Assembly: GCA_963575745.1 (NCBI GenBank)
Contig: CAUYUJ010015012.1
Coordinates: 79,932 to 143,931 of the forward strand
DNA from: Prorocentrum cordatum
Lineage: Eukaryota > Sar > Dinophyceae > Prorocentrales > Prorocentraceae
DNA length: 64,000 nucleotides
Direction of reading: 5' to 3'
Positions 11,132 to 20,764 of this stretch are shown here, one piece after another (the stretch's first letter is position 1; each line of letters opens with the position of its first letter). A model generated the notes under the pieces. The model was not told the DNA's origin. It did not search any database and saw only the letters and a list, made by a program, of their open reading frames with translations. The position numbers and the translations under genes were made by a program.

Positions 11132-11358
11132 GGAAATGAGGAGGAGGAGGAGGAGGAGGAGGAGGAGGGAGGAGGGAGGGAGGGAGGAGGAGGAGGGAGG
11201 AGGGAGAAGGAGAAGAGGAGGAGGAGGAGGAGGAGGAGGAGGAGGAGGAGGAGGAGGAGGAGGAGGGAGGAGGAGGAGGAGGGAGGAGGGAGGAGGGAGG
11301 AGGGAGGAGGGAGGAGGGAGGAGGGAGGAGGGAGGAGGAGAACGAGGAGGAGGAGGAG
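11132..11358 (+). repeat. (GGA)n / GGGAGGA microsatellite
   Basis: Directly follows the GAT array and shifts to GAGGAGG and then to a regular GGGAGGAGGGAGGA pattern (about 11280-11336). Confidence 0.97.
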
Positions 11359-12039
11359 GAGCCCTAGATTACCCCTGATGGACGCCCCCGACGACCAGAT
11401 CTGGCAGCTCGGCGCCTGCCTCCGCGGCGCCAGCGGCGCCAGGGGCTGGCCGGGACGACGCGGGCGCGGCCGAGGCCTCGTCCGTGGCGCGCGGGGTGCG
11501 GATGAACTTCAGCCACTCCTCGTGGCGGCGCCCACGAGGTCGCCCCGCGGAGAGCTCGCTGGTTGCCTCCTCCTCCTCCGCTCCTCCTCCTCCTCCTCCT
11601 CCTCCAAGGGTGTGGCGCGAGCGGGGCGGGCCACTAAAGAAACTGAGGGGCTTCTCAGAAGGCCCAGGAGGCTTCTAAAAAGGCTTCTGGGAAGCCAGGT
11701 GAGCTTCTAGAAGCCCCCTCTGCCTGTGCGTTTCTGATGTTCCTGCGGCACCCTCGTGGCCAGGGCAGCATCCACCTCGAATTTCTGGTCAGAACGGACC
11801 CTGGGAGAGATCCGGGAGCCGAATTTGCTCCCCCTGCTCAGTGACACTCCGAACTCCTCGCGTCGTGATAAAATCACGACGATGTCTCTGGCCATCTTGG
11901 GCCTCGGGCCCTGGGGCCGCAAAAAAAATCCTCAGACTGAAGTCGGTCCCAGCGAAGTGGTACAGCAGTCCACGTTGTGTATATATATATATATATATAT
12001 ATACACGTGTGTGATATAATAAATACAACTGTACACCTA
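11359..12039. other. No gene seen; short CTC array
   Basis: Contains a (CTC)n pyrimidine run at 11566-11605, one of the few arrays with pyrimidines on the + strand, then a cluster of GCTTCTNNNAAGCC phrases (11648-11715) that can pair with one another. (TA)n starts at 11980. No coding motif. Confidence 0.4.
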
Positions 12040-13195
12040 TATAAAAAAAACATAAACATATATATATATATACATACATACATACATATATACATATAGG
12101 AAAGAGCGTGTTCTACGGCTGCTGGCGGAAAACCGGGGGGGGTCACTACCGGTTCGGGGGGGGTCACTACCGGTTCGGTTCGAACCCCTTCCCCCCCCCC
12201 CCCCCTCGAAAACCGGGGGGGGTCACTACCAGTTCGAACCCCCCCCCCCCTCGAAAACCGAGTGGGGGTGCGGACAGTGGTGGGGACGGTGTTGGTGGGG
12301 ACAGTGGTGCGGGGATAGCGGGACAGTGGTGGGGACAGTGGGACAGTGGGACAGTGGTGGGGACGGTAGTGGTGGGGACAGTGGTGGGGACAATGGTGGG
12401 AACAGGGGGGGACAGTGGACAGTGGTGACGGTGGTGGTGGGGACAGTGGTGTGGGGACAATGGGAATGAGGTGGAAACAGTGGGACAGTGGAGGGTACAA
12501 TGGTGGTGGGGACAGTGGTGAAGGCGGTGGCGAGGACGGCGGTGGGACAATGGGACAGAGGTACAGTGGGGACAGTGGTGGGGACAGTGGGGACAGTGGT
12601 GGGAACAGTGGGACAGCTCAGTGGGACAGCGGAGGAGTCAGTGGGACAGTCGGGGACAGTGCGACAGTGGTGGGGGCGCTGGTGGGAACAGTAGTGGCGG
12701 TGGTGGAACCAGTGGGGACAGTGGTGGTGAGGACAGTGGTGCTGGGAACACCAGTGGGGGATGTGATGCGGACGGTGGTGGGGACCGGGAGTCGTTTGCT
12801 GGCGGTGAGTAGGGGGGGGGGGGAAAGGGGAAGGGGGGGTGCGAACCGGTAGTGGCCCCCTCCAGTTTTCCGGATCCGGAGGGGGGGGGGGGGGGAGGGG
12901 TTCGAACCGGTAGTGACCCCCCCGGTTTTCGAGCGGGAGGGGGGGGGGGAGGGGTTAGGGAGGGGGGGGTTTTGCCGGGGGAGAGGGGGGGGGGTGGGGA
13001 GGGGTTCCAGCAGGGGGGGGGGGGGGGGGCGGGGGGGGGGGATTTTCGGAGGGGGGGGGGGCGACCCCCGGGTTCTGGAGGAAAAGGTTGGTAATTTTCC
13101 ACGGTAAAGCGGCGGTGGATCACGCTCTCTCACATATAGAGATACACACATGTGTATATACATGTATGTAGACATTTAGAAACAAAACAAAAAAA
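12040..13195. mobile_element. Foldback-like element: inverted arms around a 12 bp minisatellite
   Basis: The left arm (about 12094-12255) contains AAAGAGCGTGTTCTACGG, then AAAACCGGGGGGGGTCACTA, CCGGTTCG and repeats of these. The right arm (about 12838-13135) contains the reverse complement: GAACCGGTAGTGACCCCCCC, GGTTTTCGAGC, and near its outer edge TGGATCACGCTCTCT. Between them (12280-12810) is a degenerate tandem array of GGGGACAGTGGT. The outermost parts on both sides are TA/CA-rich (11980-12105 and 13128-13190), so the true ends are blurred. Foldback elements elsewhere have this plan; no transposase is present. Confidence 0.65.
12280..12810 (+). repeat. 12 bp minisatellite GGGGACAGTGGT
   Basis: Roughly 40 degenerate units, with stretches where the period becomes 9 or 15 bp. 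It lies inside the foldback structure 12040-13195. Open frames on both strands across it are repeat products. Confidence 0.9.
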
Positions 13196-13261
13196 AACAT
13201 CAAACGACGTCGGAGGCATGTAGGTTCCCGGGAGGCGCGCGCCCGAGAAGATCCTATAGCA

Positions 13262-13419
13262 TTGGGTCGGGACTGTCCCCCCCCGAGGGGATTTTGGGCG
13301 AAAAAAAAAGACACTCCAAAAATACCCCCCAAGGGTCAAAAACTAATCAACAAGTCGTCCCCAGACTATTGTTTGACTATTTGGGAGTATCCCCCCGTAG
13401 AGGGACAAGCCCGACTTGA
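13262..13419. mobile_element. 158 bp MITE-like element with 8 bp target duplication
   Basis: The left end TTGGGTCGGGACTGTCCC and the reverse complement of the right end, TCAAGTCGGGCTTGTCCC, form an 18 bp imperfect terminal inverted repeat. The element is flanked by exact direct repeats CTATAGCA (13254-13261 and 13420-13427). The interior has an A-tract after GGGCG and the family core ATCAACAAGTCGTCCCC/TGTTTGACTAT. It is non-coding. An 8 bp duplication is typical of hAT, P and Merlin-type transposons; the superfamily cannot be set from ends alone. Confidence 0.85.
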
Positions 13420-13427
13420 CTATAGCA

Positions 13428-13829
13428 CTAACATCTCGCAGCATGTCGCTGCCCCAGCGGTGTGGTCAGAAAGCGCCCGCGACCCGAGCGTGCGCTGTGG
13501 GGATCTCCAGCGGAACGCGCCGGGGCACAGAGGAGGCACGAGGGGAACGCCGAAAGGGGGAGGGCCGGAGGGGACGGCGGGAGGGGGGCGCGCTCAGGCC
13601 CTGGAGGCCGTGGCCTGCGTGCCGAAGCGCACGTGCGAGCAGTGCAAGCGGGGCCACGCACACGCAGCGGAAGCACAGTCGGGCTTGATTGGAGAGGGCA
13701 CGCGAGAGGACACAAGAGAGGACGCTTTTTACACCAGCGCGGAGAAAAGCCCAGTGGCGGAGGAGGGGGGGGGAGGAAGAGAGAGGGATGCGGCGGGCGC
13801 GCGGCCCGCACCAGCGCCAGCGGCGGCGC
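13428..13829. other. GC-rich stretch, no gene seen
   Basis: Open in several frames on both strands at once with Arg/Pro/Ala-rich translations, as expected from GC-rich DNA. No domain or motif. Confidence 0.4.
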
Positions 13830-13890
13830 CGCCAATTCAACTAATCAGCCTGGCGCCTCGGGCGCGCCAGGCTAATTAGTTGAACTGGCG
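13830..13890. repeat. Long hairpin: 27 bp arms, 7 nt loop
   Basis: Arms 13830-13856 and 13864-13890 pair over 27 positions with two mismatches (13835/13885 and 13846/13874); the loop is CTCGGGC. The arm contains TTCAACTAAT and AGCCTGGCGC. It sits alone, outside the other repeat families, and is too long and regular to be chance. Confidence 0.9.
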
Positions 13891-14033
13891 AGCGCTAGTT
13901 AGAGGACACATGACCCTTCCAAGGGCCACGTTGCCACAGAAATGCAGGAGGCATGGGTCGCAAGACACAGGACACGAGGGAGCCCTTGATCTGGCAGGGT
14001 CGACCTACCAATCCGGGCCGCCTGTATGTTTGG

Positions 14034-14216
14034 TCAGGTCGGGCCATGTCCTCTCACAGGCGGGTTTTGGACGAAAAATGACAAATGCTATGTCATAAAA
14101 ATGACCAGAAAAGAAATAACCCAAAATAGTCCAAAAACAAAAAACAAAAAACGTTCCCTGACAAAAATGTTTACGATGTTTGAACATTCCTCCCGTAGAG
14201 GGGCACCCGCCAAAGC
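14034..14216. mobile_element. Decayed member of the TTAAGTCGGGC MITE family
   Basis: Left end TCAGGTCGGGCCATGTCC, then GGACGAAAAATGAC; the interior is A-rich with AACCCAAAATAGTCC; the right end reads CATTCCTCCCGTAGAGGGGC. The order matches the copies at 13262 and 19993. No clear target duplication remains. Confidence 0.6.
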
Positions 14217-14317
14217 GGCACCGCTGGCGACTGGAAGCGAGATGCGCGTCTGAGCGCGCGCGATCGTGGCCCGCCTGCTGGGCGGCCAGACGGGCGACCT
14301 GAATGTTTGGGTGAAGC

Positions 14318-14525
14318 TGGAGGAGGAGGAGGAGGAGGAGGAGGAGGAGGTGGAGGAGGTCGAAGAGAGGAGGAGAGGAGGAGGAGGAGGGAGGAGGAGG
14401 AGGAGGAGGAGGAGGAGGAGGGAGGAGGGAGGAGGGAGGAGGGAGGAGGGAGGAGGAAGGAGGAGGTGGGAGGAGGGAGGAGGGAGGAGGGAGGAGGAAG
14501 GAGGAGGTGGAGGAGGAGGAGGAGA
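14318..14525 (+). repeat. (GGA)n / GGGAGGA microsatellite
   Basis: GGAGGAGGAGG passes into GGGAGGAGGGAGGA and GGAAGGAGGAGGTGG; the same two-phase pattern is seen at 11132-11358. Confidence 0.95.
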
Positions 14526-15898
14526 CTGTGTTGGTGCCAACCTCCGGGCCTCCGGTCGTGCCCCCTTTTCTGGGCTCGCGATCCTCGAGCGCGGGCCCCG
14601 CCAGCTGGGGCTCCTCCTCCTCGCTGGAGGCCGCAGGGGCGCGCAGGGGACCTCTCGCGCTCTGCACCTTCGAGGGGTAGCAACACAACAAAATCGACGG
14701 TAGGGACGCAAGGTCAGGACGCAGGGGCCTCTGACCTTCCAAACTAAGCGCCCTCGATCGTCGAAACTGGCCAACGATTGGCCGAGGAGGCAAGGATGCA
14801 AGAACGCCCTTGCGAACAGTGGGCGACCTGCAATCGGCGACACATCGCCGGTAGATCGGCGATATGCCCCCGGTGCGATGAAAGTTTCACATGCGCTCAA
14901 AACTGGATGTTGAAGGGCAAGGCGAAGAAGGCGCGGTAGGTATGGGCGAGAGTTGTCGACACCCGAGAGAGGTTCCCGCTCGAGCGGGGACACCCACCTG
15001 ACAACGCACAACCATAACCCCCACCCACCCCCCAGAATGTCACCCCGAGAAATCTGGGCGTCGCTGAAATATGGGTGCTGATCGCCAACTCATGACGAAA
15101 GCGGATCCTCACGCTCCCGAGCGGGGGGTGGTCTCGGGCCCTATCGGCGAACAGTGGGAGAGTTCGAGTAGGGGATTGACTACAGAATTGATGAACCCCA
15201 AACTTGAAATTTCCATAGAATCTACGGGAAAAAAAACCAAACCTAGAAGGTTCGTAGAGTTACAGCCATGATACGCTTGTCCTCAGTGGATGACAACAAC
15301 TCAATGTTGGGATGAGTCAATGTTGTAGTCGATCCCCTAGTCGACGAGTGGGGGTCGATGCGGTCCCCTCCCCTCCCCCCTTTGAGCACATCCCCCCCCT
15401 GGCGTTGCCCCTGCACCTTCGGGGAGGAGGGATAGGCCCTGCCGGCCGCGGCGCCCGGGGCGGACGGGGCACACCGCGCCGACAGCGCGGAGGTCGAGAG
15501 CTGCCCGAGCTGTCCTGGAGGAGGAGGCCAAAGAACAGGCGGCAAGCGAGGGGGGAAGCGAGAAGGGGCGGGCCGTCTCAGACGTCCCGCCGCCTGCCGA
15601 GGAGGCCTCCTCCCTCTCACCTCCCCCCCCTCGCTCGCCACCAGAAGAAGGCGTGCCGACAGCAGGTGAGCAACGATCAGAAACGGGTCTTGCGCGAGAT
15701 GGTACAGCCACCTGACGCCGCAGCTCACGCGGGCCGCCGGCGCGGCGCGCCGCGCTGGAAACGAGAGCGCTTACGCGCGACCTCACGCGGGGAGCTTACG
15801 AGCAGCATCGGCGCAGACGACCCCATCTACCTGCGTCGCTCAGATGTTCGGATGTCCGCACGGACTTCTTGGCTGCAGTACCCTCGCAGGGCGACGAC
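14526..15898. other. No gene seen
   Basis: GC-rich to mixed sequence. The longest frame (15312-16046, +) is Arg/Pro-rich with no domain and runs into the inverted repeat at 15899. No repeat family of this window is recognised here. Confidence 0.4.
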
Positions 15899-16046
15899 AT
15901 CTGTGCATGCACACTGCTCCCTGGCCAGGTCCATCCTGAACACAGCAGCGGTGTACGCGCCACGCCCTCCTGGCCCGGCCAGGAGGACGTATACGCAGCT
16001 CCCGGGTTCGGAATGGGCCTGGCCAGGGAGCAGTGGGTGTGTATAG
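15899..16046. repeat. Imperfect ~145 bp foldback with a perfect inner palindrome
   Basis: The outer left arm CACACTGCTCCCTGGCCAGG (15910-15929) pairs with the right arm CCTGGCCAGGGAGCAGTGG (16017-16035), and CCATCCTGAAC pairs with GTTCGGAATGG further in. The centre 15966-15986 is a perfect CCTCCTGGCC-C-GGCCAGGAGG palindrome. The region between the arms is partly paired. Possibly a solitary foldback element; no target duplication seen. Confidence 0.75.
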
Positions 16047-16560
16047 ACTTCGCCGCCTAACCTGTGAGACCTGCCTTACGGTCGGACCTGGGACAGAAGG
16101 GCATGAAAACCTCCGCCGGCTGGACTGAAGAACATTCGAGGGTACCATCACCCAGGCTGCACAAAAACATCCAACAAGCACGAAGAGCACTAGGACACCC
16201 TCCCCGAACAGACCACGACCTTACACCTCGGTCCGACCGCAGAACAGGAGCATACCGTAGACGGATCTTCCATGTCTGCGTGCACTGCGCTGAACGCAGC
16301 GGCCGCGGTGTTTACAGACGTATACACCCGAGTGTGCTTACATATGTAAGAACACCCATTTTGCCTGTAGACGCTTGTGGCCAGAAAGTGAGAACTGTAT
16401 ATCGTGGCATTACTACGCAATGCTCTAAGATAATCCCATGGCAAAATGGAACCGAGCAGGGTGCAACATGAAATAGCCACGCAGCGCCTATAATCAGCTT
16501 GTGGGGTTCCTCGATAGCGTGATGCGATTCCTTGCGTAGTGAGCGTTGGCACACACTTGT
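16047..16560. other. No gene seen
   Basis: Unique-looking sequence, short frames only, no motif. Confidence 0.4.
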
Positions 16561-16950
16561 TCATATATATATATACATATATATATATATGTATATATAC
16601 ATGTGCAGTACAAATACATGTATATATCTGGATGGATGGATGGATTGATGGATGGATGGATGGATGGATGCGTTTATGTATGTATGTGTATGTATGTATG
16701 TGTGTATATATGTATGTGTGTATGCCTGTATGTATGTATGTGTATGTGTGTATGCATGCATGCATGCATGCATGTATGTGTGTGTATGTATGTATGTATG
16801 TGTGTATGTATGTATGTATGTATGTATGTATGTGTGTATGTGTGTGTATGTATGTATGTATGTATGTATGTATGTATGTATGTATGTATGTATGTATGTA
16901 TGTATGTATGTATGTATGTATGTATGTATGTATGTATGTATGTATGTATG

Positions 16951-16981
<31 letters not shown>

Positions 16982-17108
16982 TGTATGTATGTATGTATGT
17001 ATGTATGTATGTATGTATGTATGTATGTATGTATGTATGTATGTATGTATGTATGTATGTATGTATGTATGTATGTATGTATGTATGTACGTATGTATGT
17101 ATGTGTGG

Positions 17109-17148
<40 letters not shown>

Positions 17149-17163
17149 TAGGTAGGTAGGTAG
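16561..17163 (+). repeat. Compound microsatellite: TA, GGAT, TGTA, GGCA, GGTA
   Basis: In order: (TA)n with ACATATAT (16563-16610), (GGAT)n (16630-16669), (TGTA)n with TGTG and TGCA interruptions (about 16675-17105), (GGCA)n (17107-17147) and (GGTA)n (17148-17163). One single-base phase slip occurs at about 16980. Long open frames on both strands come from the 4 bp period. Confidence 0.98.
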
Positions 17164-17224
17164 GCAGGTGCGTATGTTTGTACATATGTAAATATACAAA
17201 AATGTATCATAGTATGTCGGGACC

Positions 17225-17860
17225 AAGCTGGCTCCAAATGGGCCGAAAAGAGGCTCAAGAGGCCCTGCATACGACCCCAAGAGGGCCCAAGTCGCCGAAG
17301 CATCGCCCCAATACGCCCACGAGGGCCTCAACACGGCTCAGGAGGCCCCCAAGAGTATTCCAAGAGGCGTCCCAAGAGGGCCCCAAGAGGCCAAAAACAT
17401 TGATTACTCTCAGGTTCGAAGGTTGTTGGCGTTCTCGCCTTTCCGGTTGCCCGACGCTCCACGACAGCCCAAAAGGCCCCCAAGATCACCCCAACACGGC
17501 CCAAGAGGCCTCCAAGAGGGCCCAAAAGAACTGCCCAACAGGGCCCTAAGGCGGCTCGAAAAGGGGGCCCAGGTGGGGGGACCGAACGGACATTTCGAGC
17601 CCTCAGCCCCGAGGGCCCCAAACAAGCCCCAAAAGGCCCCCACGAGGCCCCCAAGAGGCCCGCAAGAGGCCCCAAGAGCCGCCCGAGAGGCCACGAGAGG
17701 CCCCCCACGAGACCCCCAAGAGGCTCCCAAGAGGCCCGACAACTGCCCCCAAGAGGCCCCCGAGAGAGTTCCAGAGAGACCGAAAGAAGAATCCCTGAGA
17801 ACTCTGACCCACAACCCAGGCACGGTCGCGGGATGGGCCGAAGGTCATTAGATACATCAG
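17225..17860 (+). repeat. CCAAGAGG-rich interspersed element, long copy
   Basis: A degenerate array of CCCCAAGAGGCC units is interrupted at 17403-17450 by TTCGAAGGTTGTTGGCG and ends at AACCCAGGCACGGTCGCGGG (17813-17832) and GGGCCGAAGGTCA. The end phrase is shared with the copies at 5885-6500 and 7030-7262. Confidence 0.75.
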
Positions 17861-17912
17861 AGTATGCCGTTACCCAGGCGGTGTGACCAGCAAGCGCCCA
17901 CCACGGAGCTTA

Positions 17913-17934
17913 CACTGTCAGATATCTGACAGTG
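17913..17934. other. Perfect 22 bp palindrome
   Basis: CACTGTCAGAT followed directly by its reverse complement ATCTGACAGTG, with no spacer. It lies in otherwise unremarkable DNA (17861-18108). Confidence 0.95.
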
Positions 17935-18114
17935 CGCGTCACCATTGCGCGGCCGACACACACCTCGCCGTCGCTCAGGCGTCAATTCCTTGTGCACGTT
18001 CTCGGTGTGTCCCGCGCGCAGTCGTTTCGCCAGGTGGCCCAAAATGCTCCTAGATGGTCCTGACCAAGACAAAAGCGCACACGTCCAAGCGAGGCCAAGG
18101 CACACGGAACAAGT

Positions 18115-18893
18115 GTTAAGTCGGGCGTGTCCCCCTACAGGGGGATCTGCGACGAAAAACAAGTGGCACGCGTACCCTGGCTCTTGCACAGAGAGTTCCG
18201 CGGCTCACGGGGGCTGCCCTGGGAAGCCTGGGCGGAGGGCGGGTCCCAAGGGGGGTGGCCCAGGGGAGCTGGGGCTCAGGCTCAGGGGAGGGGCCGAGGG
18301 AGACGAACCACGACGAACCAAGAACCACGACGAAAATAAGGATGTCCGCGGCTCAGGGGGGCTGCCCTGGGAAGCCTGGGCGGAGGGGGGGTCCCAAGGA
18401 GGGGTGGCCCAGGGGAGCTGGGGCTCAGGCTCAGGGGAGGGGCCGAGGGGGACGAACCACGACGAACCACGAACCACGACGAAAATAAGGATGTCCGCGG
18501 CCCAGGGGGGCTGCCCTGGGAAGTCTGGGCGGAGCAAGCCTCCGACGAGTGGGTGGCCCAGGGGAGCTGGGGCTCAGGCTCAGGGAAGGGGCCGAGCGGG
18601 ACGAACCACCACGAACCACGAACTACGACGAAAATAAAGATGTGGGTGGCCCAGGGGAGCGGGGGTTCAGGCTCAGGGGAGGGGCCGAGGGGGACGAACC
18701 ACCACAAAACCACGCACCACGACAAAAATCAAGATGTCCGAGCTCTAGAGCACAGCTGCGCAAGAGAATTAAAAAAAAACTTTAACAAAAAAAAATTACC
18801 CCAAAATGGCCCAGAAATGCTGAAAAAATAGTCCCCCGACTATTTTTCCAATTGTTTGACATTCCCCCTGTAGAAGGACGGGCCCGACTTAAC
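18115..18893. mobile_element. 779 bp TTAAGTCGGGC-family element carrying a minisatellite
   Basis: The ends are GTTAAGTCGGGC (18115-18126) and GCCCGACTTAAC (18882-18893), a perfect 12 bp terminal inverted repeat continuing into TGTCCCCCTACAGGGGGA on the left and CCCCCTGTAGAAGG on the right. Counting from TTAAG, the flanks AACAAGTG and CACAAGTG are an 8 bp target duplication with one mismatch. The interior holds about 3.5 tandem units of ~150 bp (18215-18720). The non-repeat ends match the 157 bp relatives, so a short element appears to have swollen by internal tandem duplication. Confidence 0.85.
18215..18720 (+). repeat. ~150 bp tandem repeat inside the 18115-18893 element
   Basis: The phrase CAGGGGAGCTGGGGCTCAGG recurs at about 18261, 18410 and 18559, with a shortened final unit at about 18650. 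Each unit ends in GACGAACCACGACGAACC and GACGAAAATAAGGATG. Frames through it are open on both strands because of the repeat. Confidence 0.9.
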
Positions 18894-19092
18894 ACAAGTG
18901 CGCTTGGGTGGTGCCGACCCTAGTGGGCCCTGGAGACGACAGGGCCGTTTTTTTACCATATCCGTTTTGCCGTTTTTTTGCTGGTTCCGACGCCGTTTTT
19001 GTTACCGGTTCCGTCGCCGTTTTTTGACGGGTTCCGGCTCCGGCTCCAATCCTGGAGCTGTCTTTTTGGCCGTTCCCGGTCGCCGCTTCTTT

Positions 19093-19347
19093 GCCGTGTC
19101 CACTTTCAAGGGACATTTTTTGGGGGGAAACGGTGAAAAAACGGCCCTGCCGTTTCCGGGGCCCACACAGTGCAGGAGAGGCCCAATGCTGCAGACATCC
19201 TTCCGATTCGTTATGCTCTCTCTTGGGCTTGCGCTCCCCACCTCTTTTGGCCGACAGAGCCCCTCTTTGCCGTGTCCACTTTCAAGGGACATTTTTGGGG
19301 GGAAGCGGTGAAAAAAAAACGGCCCTGCCGTTTCCGGGGCCCACAAA
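19093..19347 (+). repeat. Direct duplication, ~78 bp copies 175 bp apart
   Basis: Copies at about 19093-19170 and 19268-19347 share CCGTGTCCACTTTCAAGGGA, CATTTTTGGGGGGAA and CGGCCCTGCCGTTTCCGGGG. A shorter, inverted echo (CGACAGGGCCGTTTTTT) is at 18936-18953. Confidence 0.8.
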
Positions 19348-19361
19348 GCAAGGGTTCCCAA

Positions 19362-19392
19362 CTTCGCGCTTCGCGCTGCGCGAAGCGCGAAG
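19362..19392. repeat. Perfect hairpin: 14 bp arms, 3 nt loop
   Basis: CTTCGCGCTTCGCG (19362-19375), loop CTG, CGCGAAGCGCGAAG (19379-19392). The unit GCGCGAATAACTTCGCGC follows at about 19392 and recurs at about 19477, and a 16 bp palindrome GCGCCCTCGAGGGCGC lies at about 19491-19506. Confidence 0.95.
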
Positions 19393-19654
19393 CGCGAATA
19401 ACTTCGCGCTCTCGCGCCGCCTCCCAGGGGAGAAGAGGAGGAGGAGGAGGAATGGGAGCCGAACCGAGAAGCGCGAAGCGCGAATAACTTCGCGCCCTCG
19501 AGGGCGCTCTTGACAAAGGTGCCAACCCCCCTTCCCCTGTCGCGCGGCGCGCGCGCCCGCCGGGCGAGCCAGGGGCGCCGCCCGGTGGGGGCCCGGCGCT
19601 GGCCCCCGGGAGATCCGCGCGGACCTCCGAGGGGGCCACGCGAGCGACGAGCTC

Positions 19655-19960
19655 GGAGCGGCGGAGGGGGAGGAGGGGGGGGAGGAGGAGGAGGGGGAGG
19701 AGGAGGAGGAGGAGGAGGAGGAGGAGGAGGAGGAGGAGGAGGAGGAGGAGGAGGAGGAGGAGGAGGAGGAGGAGGAGGAGGAGGAGGAGGAGGAGGAGGA
19801 GGAGGAGGAGGAGGAGGAGTGGAGGAGGAGGAGAGGAGGAGGAGGAGGAGGAGGAGGAGGAGGAGGAGGGTGGAGGAGGAGGAGGAGGAGGAGGAGGAGG
19901 AGGAGGAGGAGGAGGAGGAGGAGGAGCGGCGGATGAGGAGGAGGGGGAGGAGGAGGAGGA
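19655..19960 (+). repeat. (GGA)n microsatellite, ~300 bp
   Basis: The longest purine array in the window; interruptions are GTGGAGG (19819) and GGGTGG (19868). The poly-Gly, poly-Pro and Ser/Leu frames that cross it are artefacts. Confidence 0.98.
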
Positions 19961-19992
19961 TCCGCGGAGGGATGCCAGAGGGCATCGCTGGG

Positions 19993-20149
19993 GTTAAGTC
20001 GGGCGTGTCCCCCTGCAGGGGGATCTTCGACGAAAAATTAGCCCAAAAAATGCTGCGAAATGGTCCGGAAGTGTTCCAAAAATAGTCCCCTGAACATTTT
20101 TTGACTACTTTTGACTATCCCCCCTGTAGAGGGACAGGCCCGCCTTAAC
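19993..20149. mobile_element. 157 bp TTAAGTCGGGC-family MITE
   Basis: Ends GTTAAGTCGGGC and GCCCGCCTTAAC; subterminal TGTCCCCCTGCAGGGGGA on the left and ATCCCCCCTGTAGAGGGACA on the right. Counting from TTAAG, the flanks CGCTGGGG and CGCTAGGT form an 8 bp duplication with two mismatches. The interior contains CGACGAAAAATTAGCCC and CCAAAAATAGTCCCC, the family core. Non-coding. Confidence 0.85.
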
Positions 20150-20607
20150 GCTAGGTGAAGGAGCAATGACATAGACATGAAAACTCGGAGGTCCGCGCGG
20201 ATTTCTTGGATCCGCCAAGGGACCCCCTGGCGGCGCCTCCGGCGTCGCCCCTGGCGCGTTCCGCGCGCCAGGGAGGGGGGTCCAGCGCCGATCCGAAAAT
20301 TCTGCGAAGACCTCCGAGTTTTTATGTTTATTTATGTCATTATCCTTTCCACTGATCGCTGCCGAGGGTGTGCACTGCGCTGAGGACGCAGTGCAGACCA
20401 GAGGCGCCCGCGTGGAGTGGGCGGTGTGCGAGGAGAGCACAGAAGCCAATCACAGCCAACACTCGACAGCTGGAAATCCGAGGCTGCCGTCGAAGTCCCT
20501 GGAAAGGCAAGAGTCGCAGGCGAGATGCCATAATCAGCGACCTTACTTGGCGGCGCGCACAGGGGGGCAGGGGGAGGGGGGAAGGCCCCTTAGAAGGAGG
20601 TTGATTC
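20150..20607. other. No gene seen
   Basis: Mixed sequence with a small internal near-inversion (GAAAACTCGGAGGTCCGCGC at 20178 against GAAGACCTCCGAG at 20307). Nothing recognised. Confidence 0.4.
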
Positions 20608-20657
20608 TTAGAAGGCGCAGGACTTATGCCTGCAGACAAGGCCCGCGCCTTCTAAGA
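20608..20657. repeat. Inverted repeat, 13 bp arms
   Basis: TCTTAGAAGGCGC (from about 20608) and GCGCCTTCTAAGA (ending about 20657) enclose a 24 bp spacer; a third half-copy GCTTCTAAGAAGCCC follows at about 20670. Confidence 0.8.
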
Positions 20658-20764
20658 AGCAGAGGTGCTTCTAAGAAGCCCTCCACCCTCCCAAATACCC
20701 CCTATCTGCGCGTGGCCGACTCACGCCGTGGCTTACGCGGGCCGCCAGCACGGCACAGCACACT

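Noticed and set aside
16190-17334. Long Thr-His-Ile-Tyr and Met-Tyr-Val-Cys frames on both strands
   Set aside because: Products of the TGTA tetranucleotide array; a 4 bp period cycles all frames and avoids stops.
19002-20085. Proline- and glycine-rich frames of 191-327 residues
   Set aside because: They consist mainly of the GGA array read on either strand.
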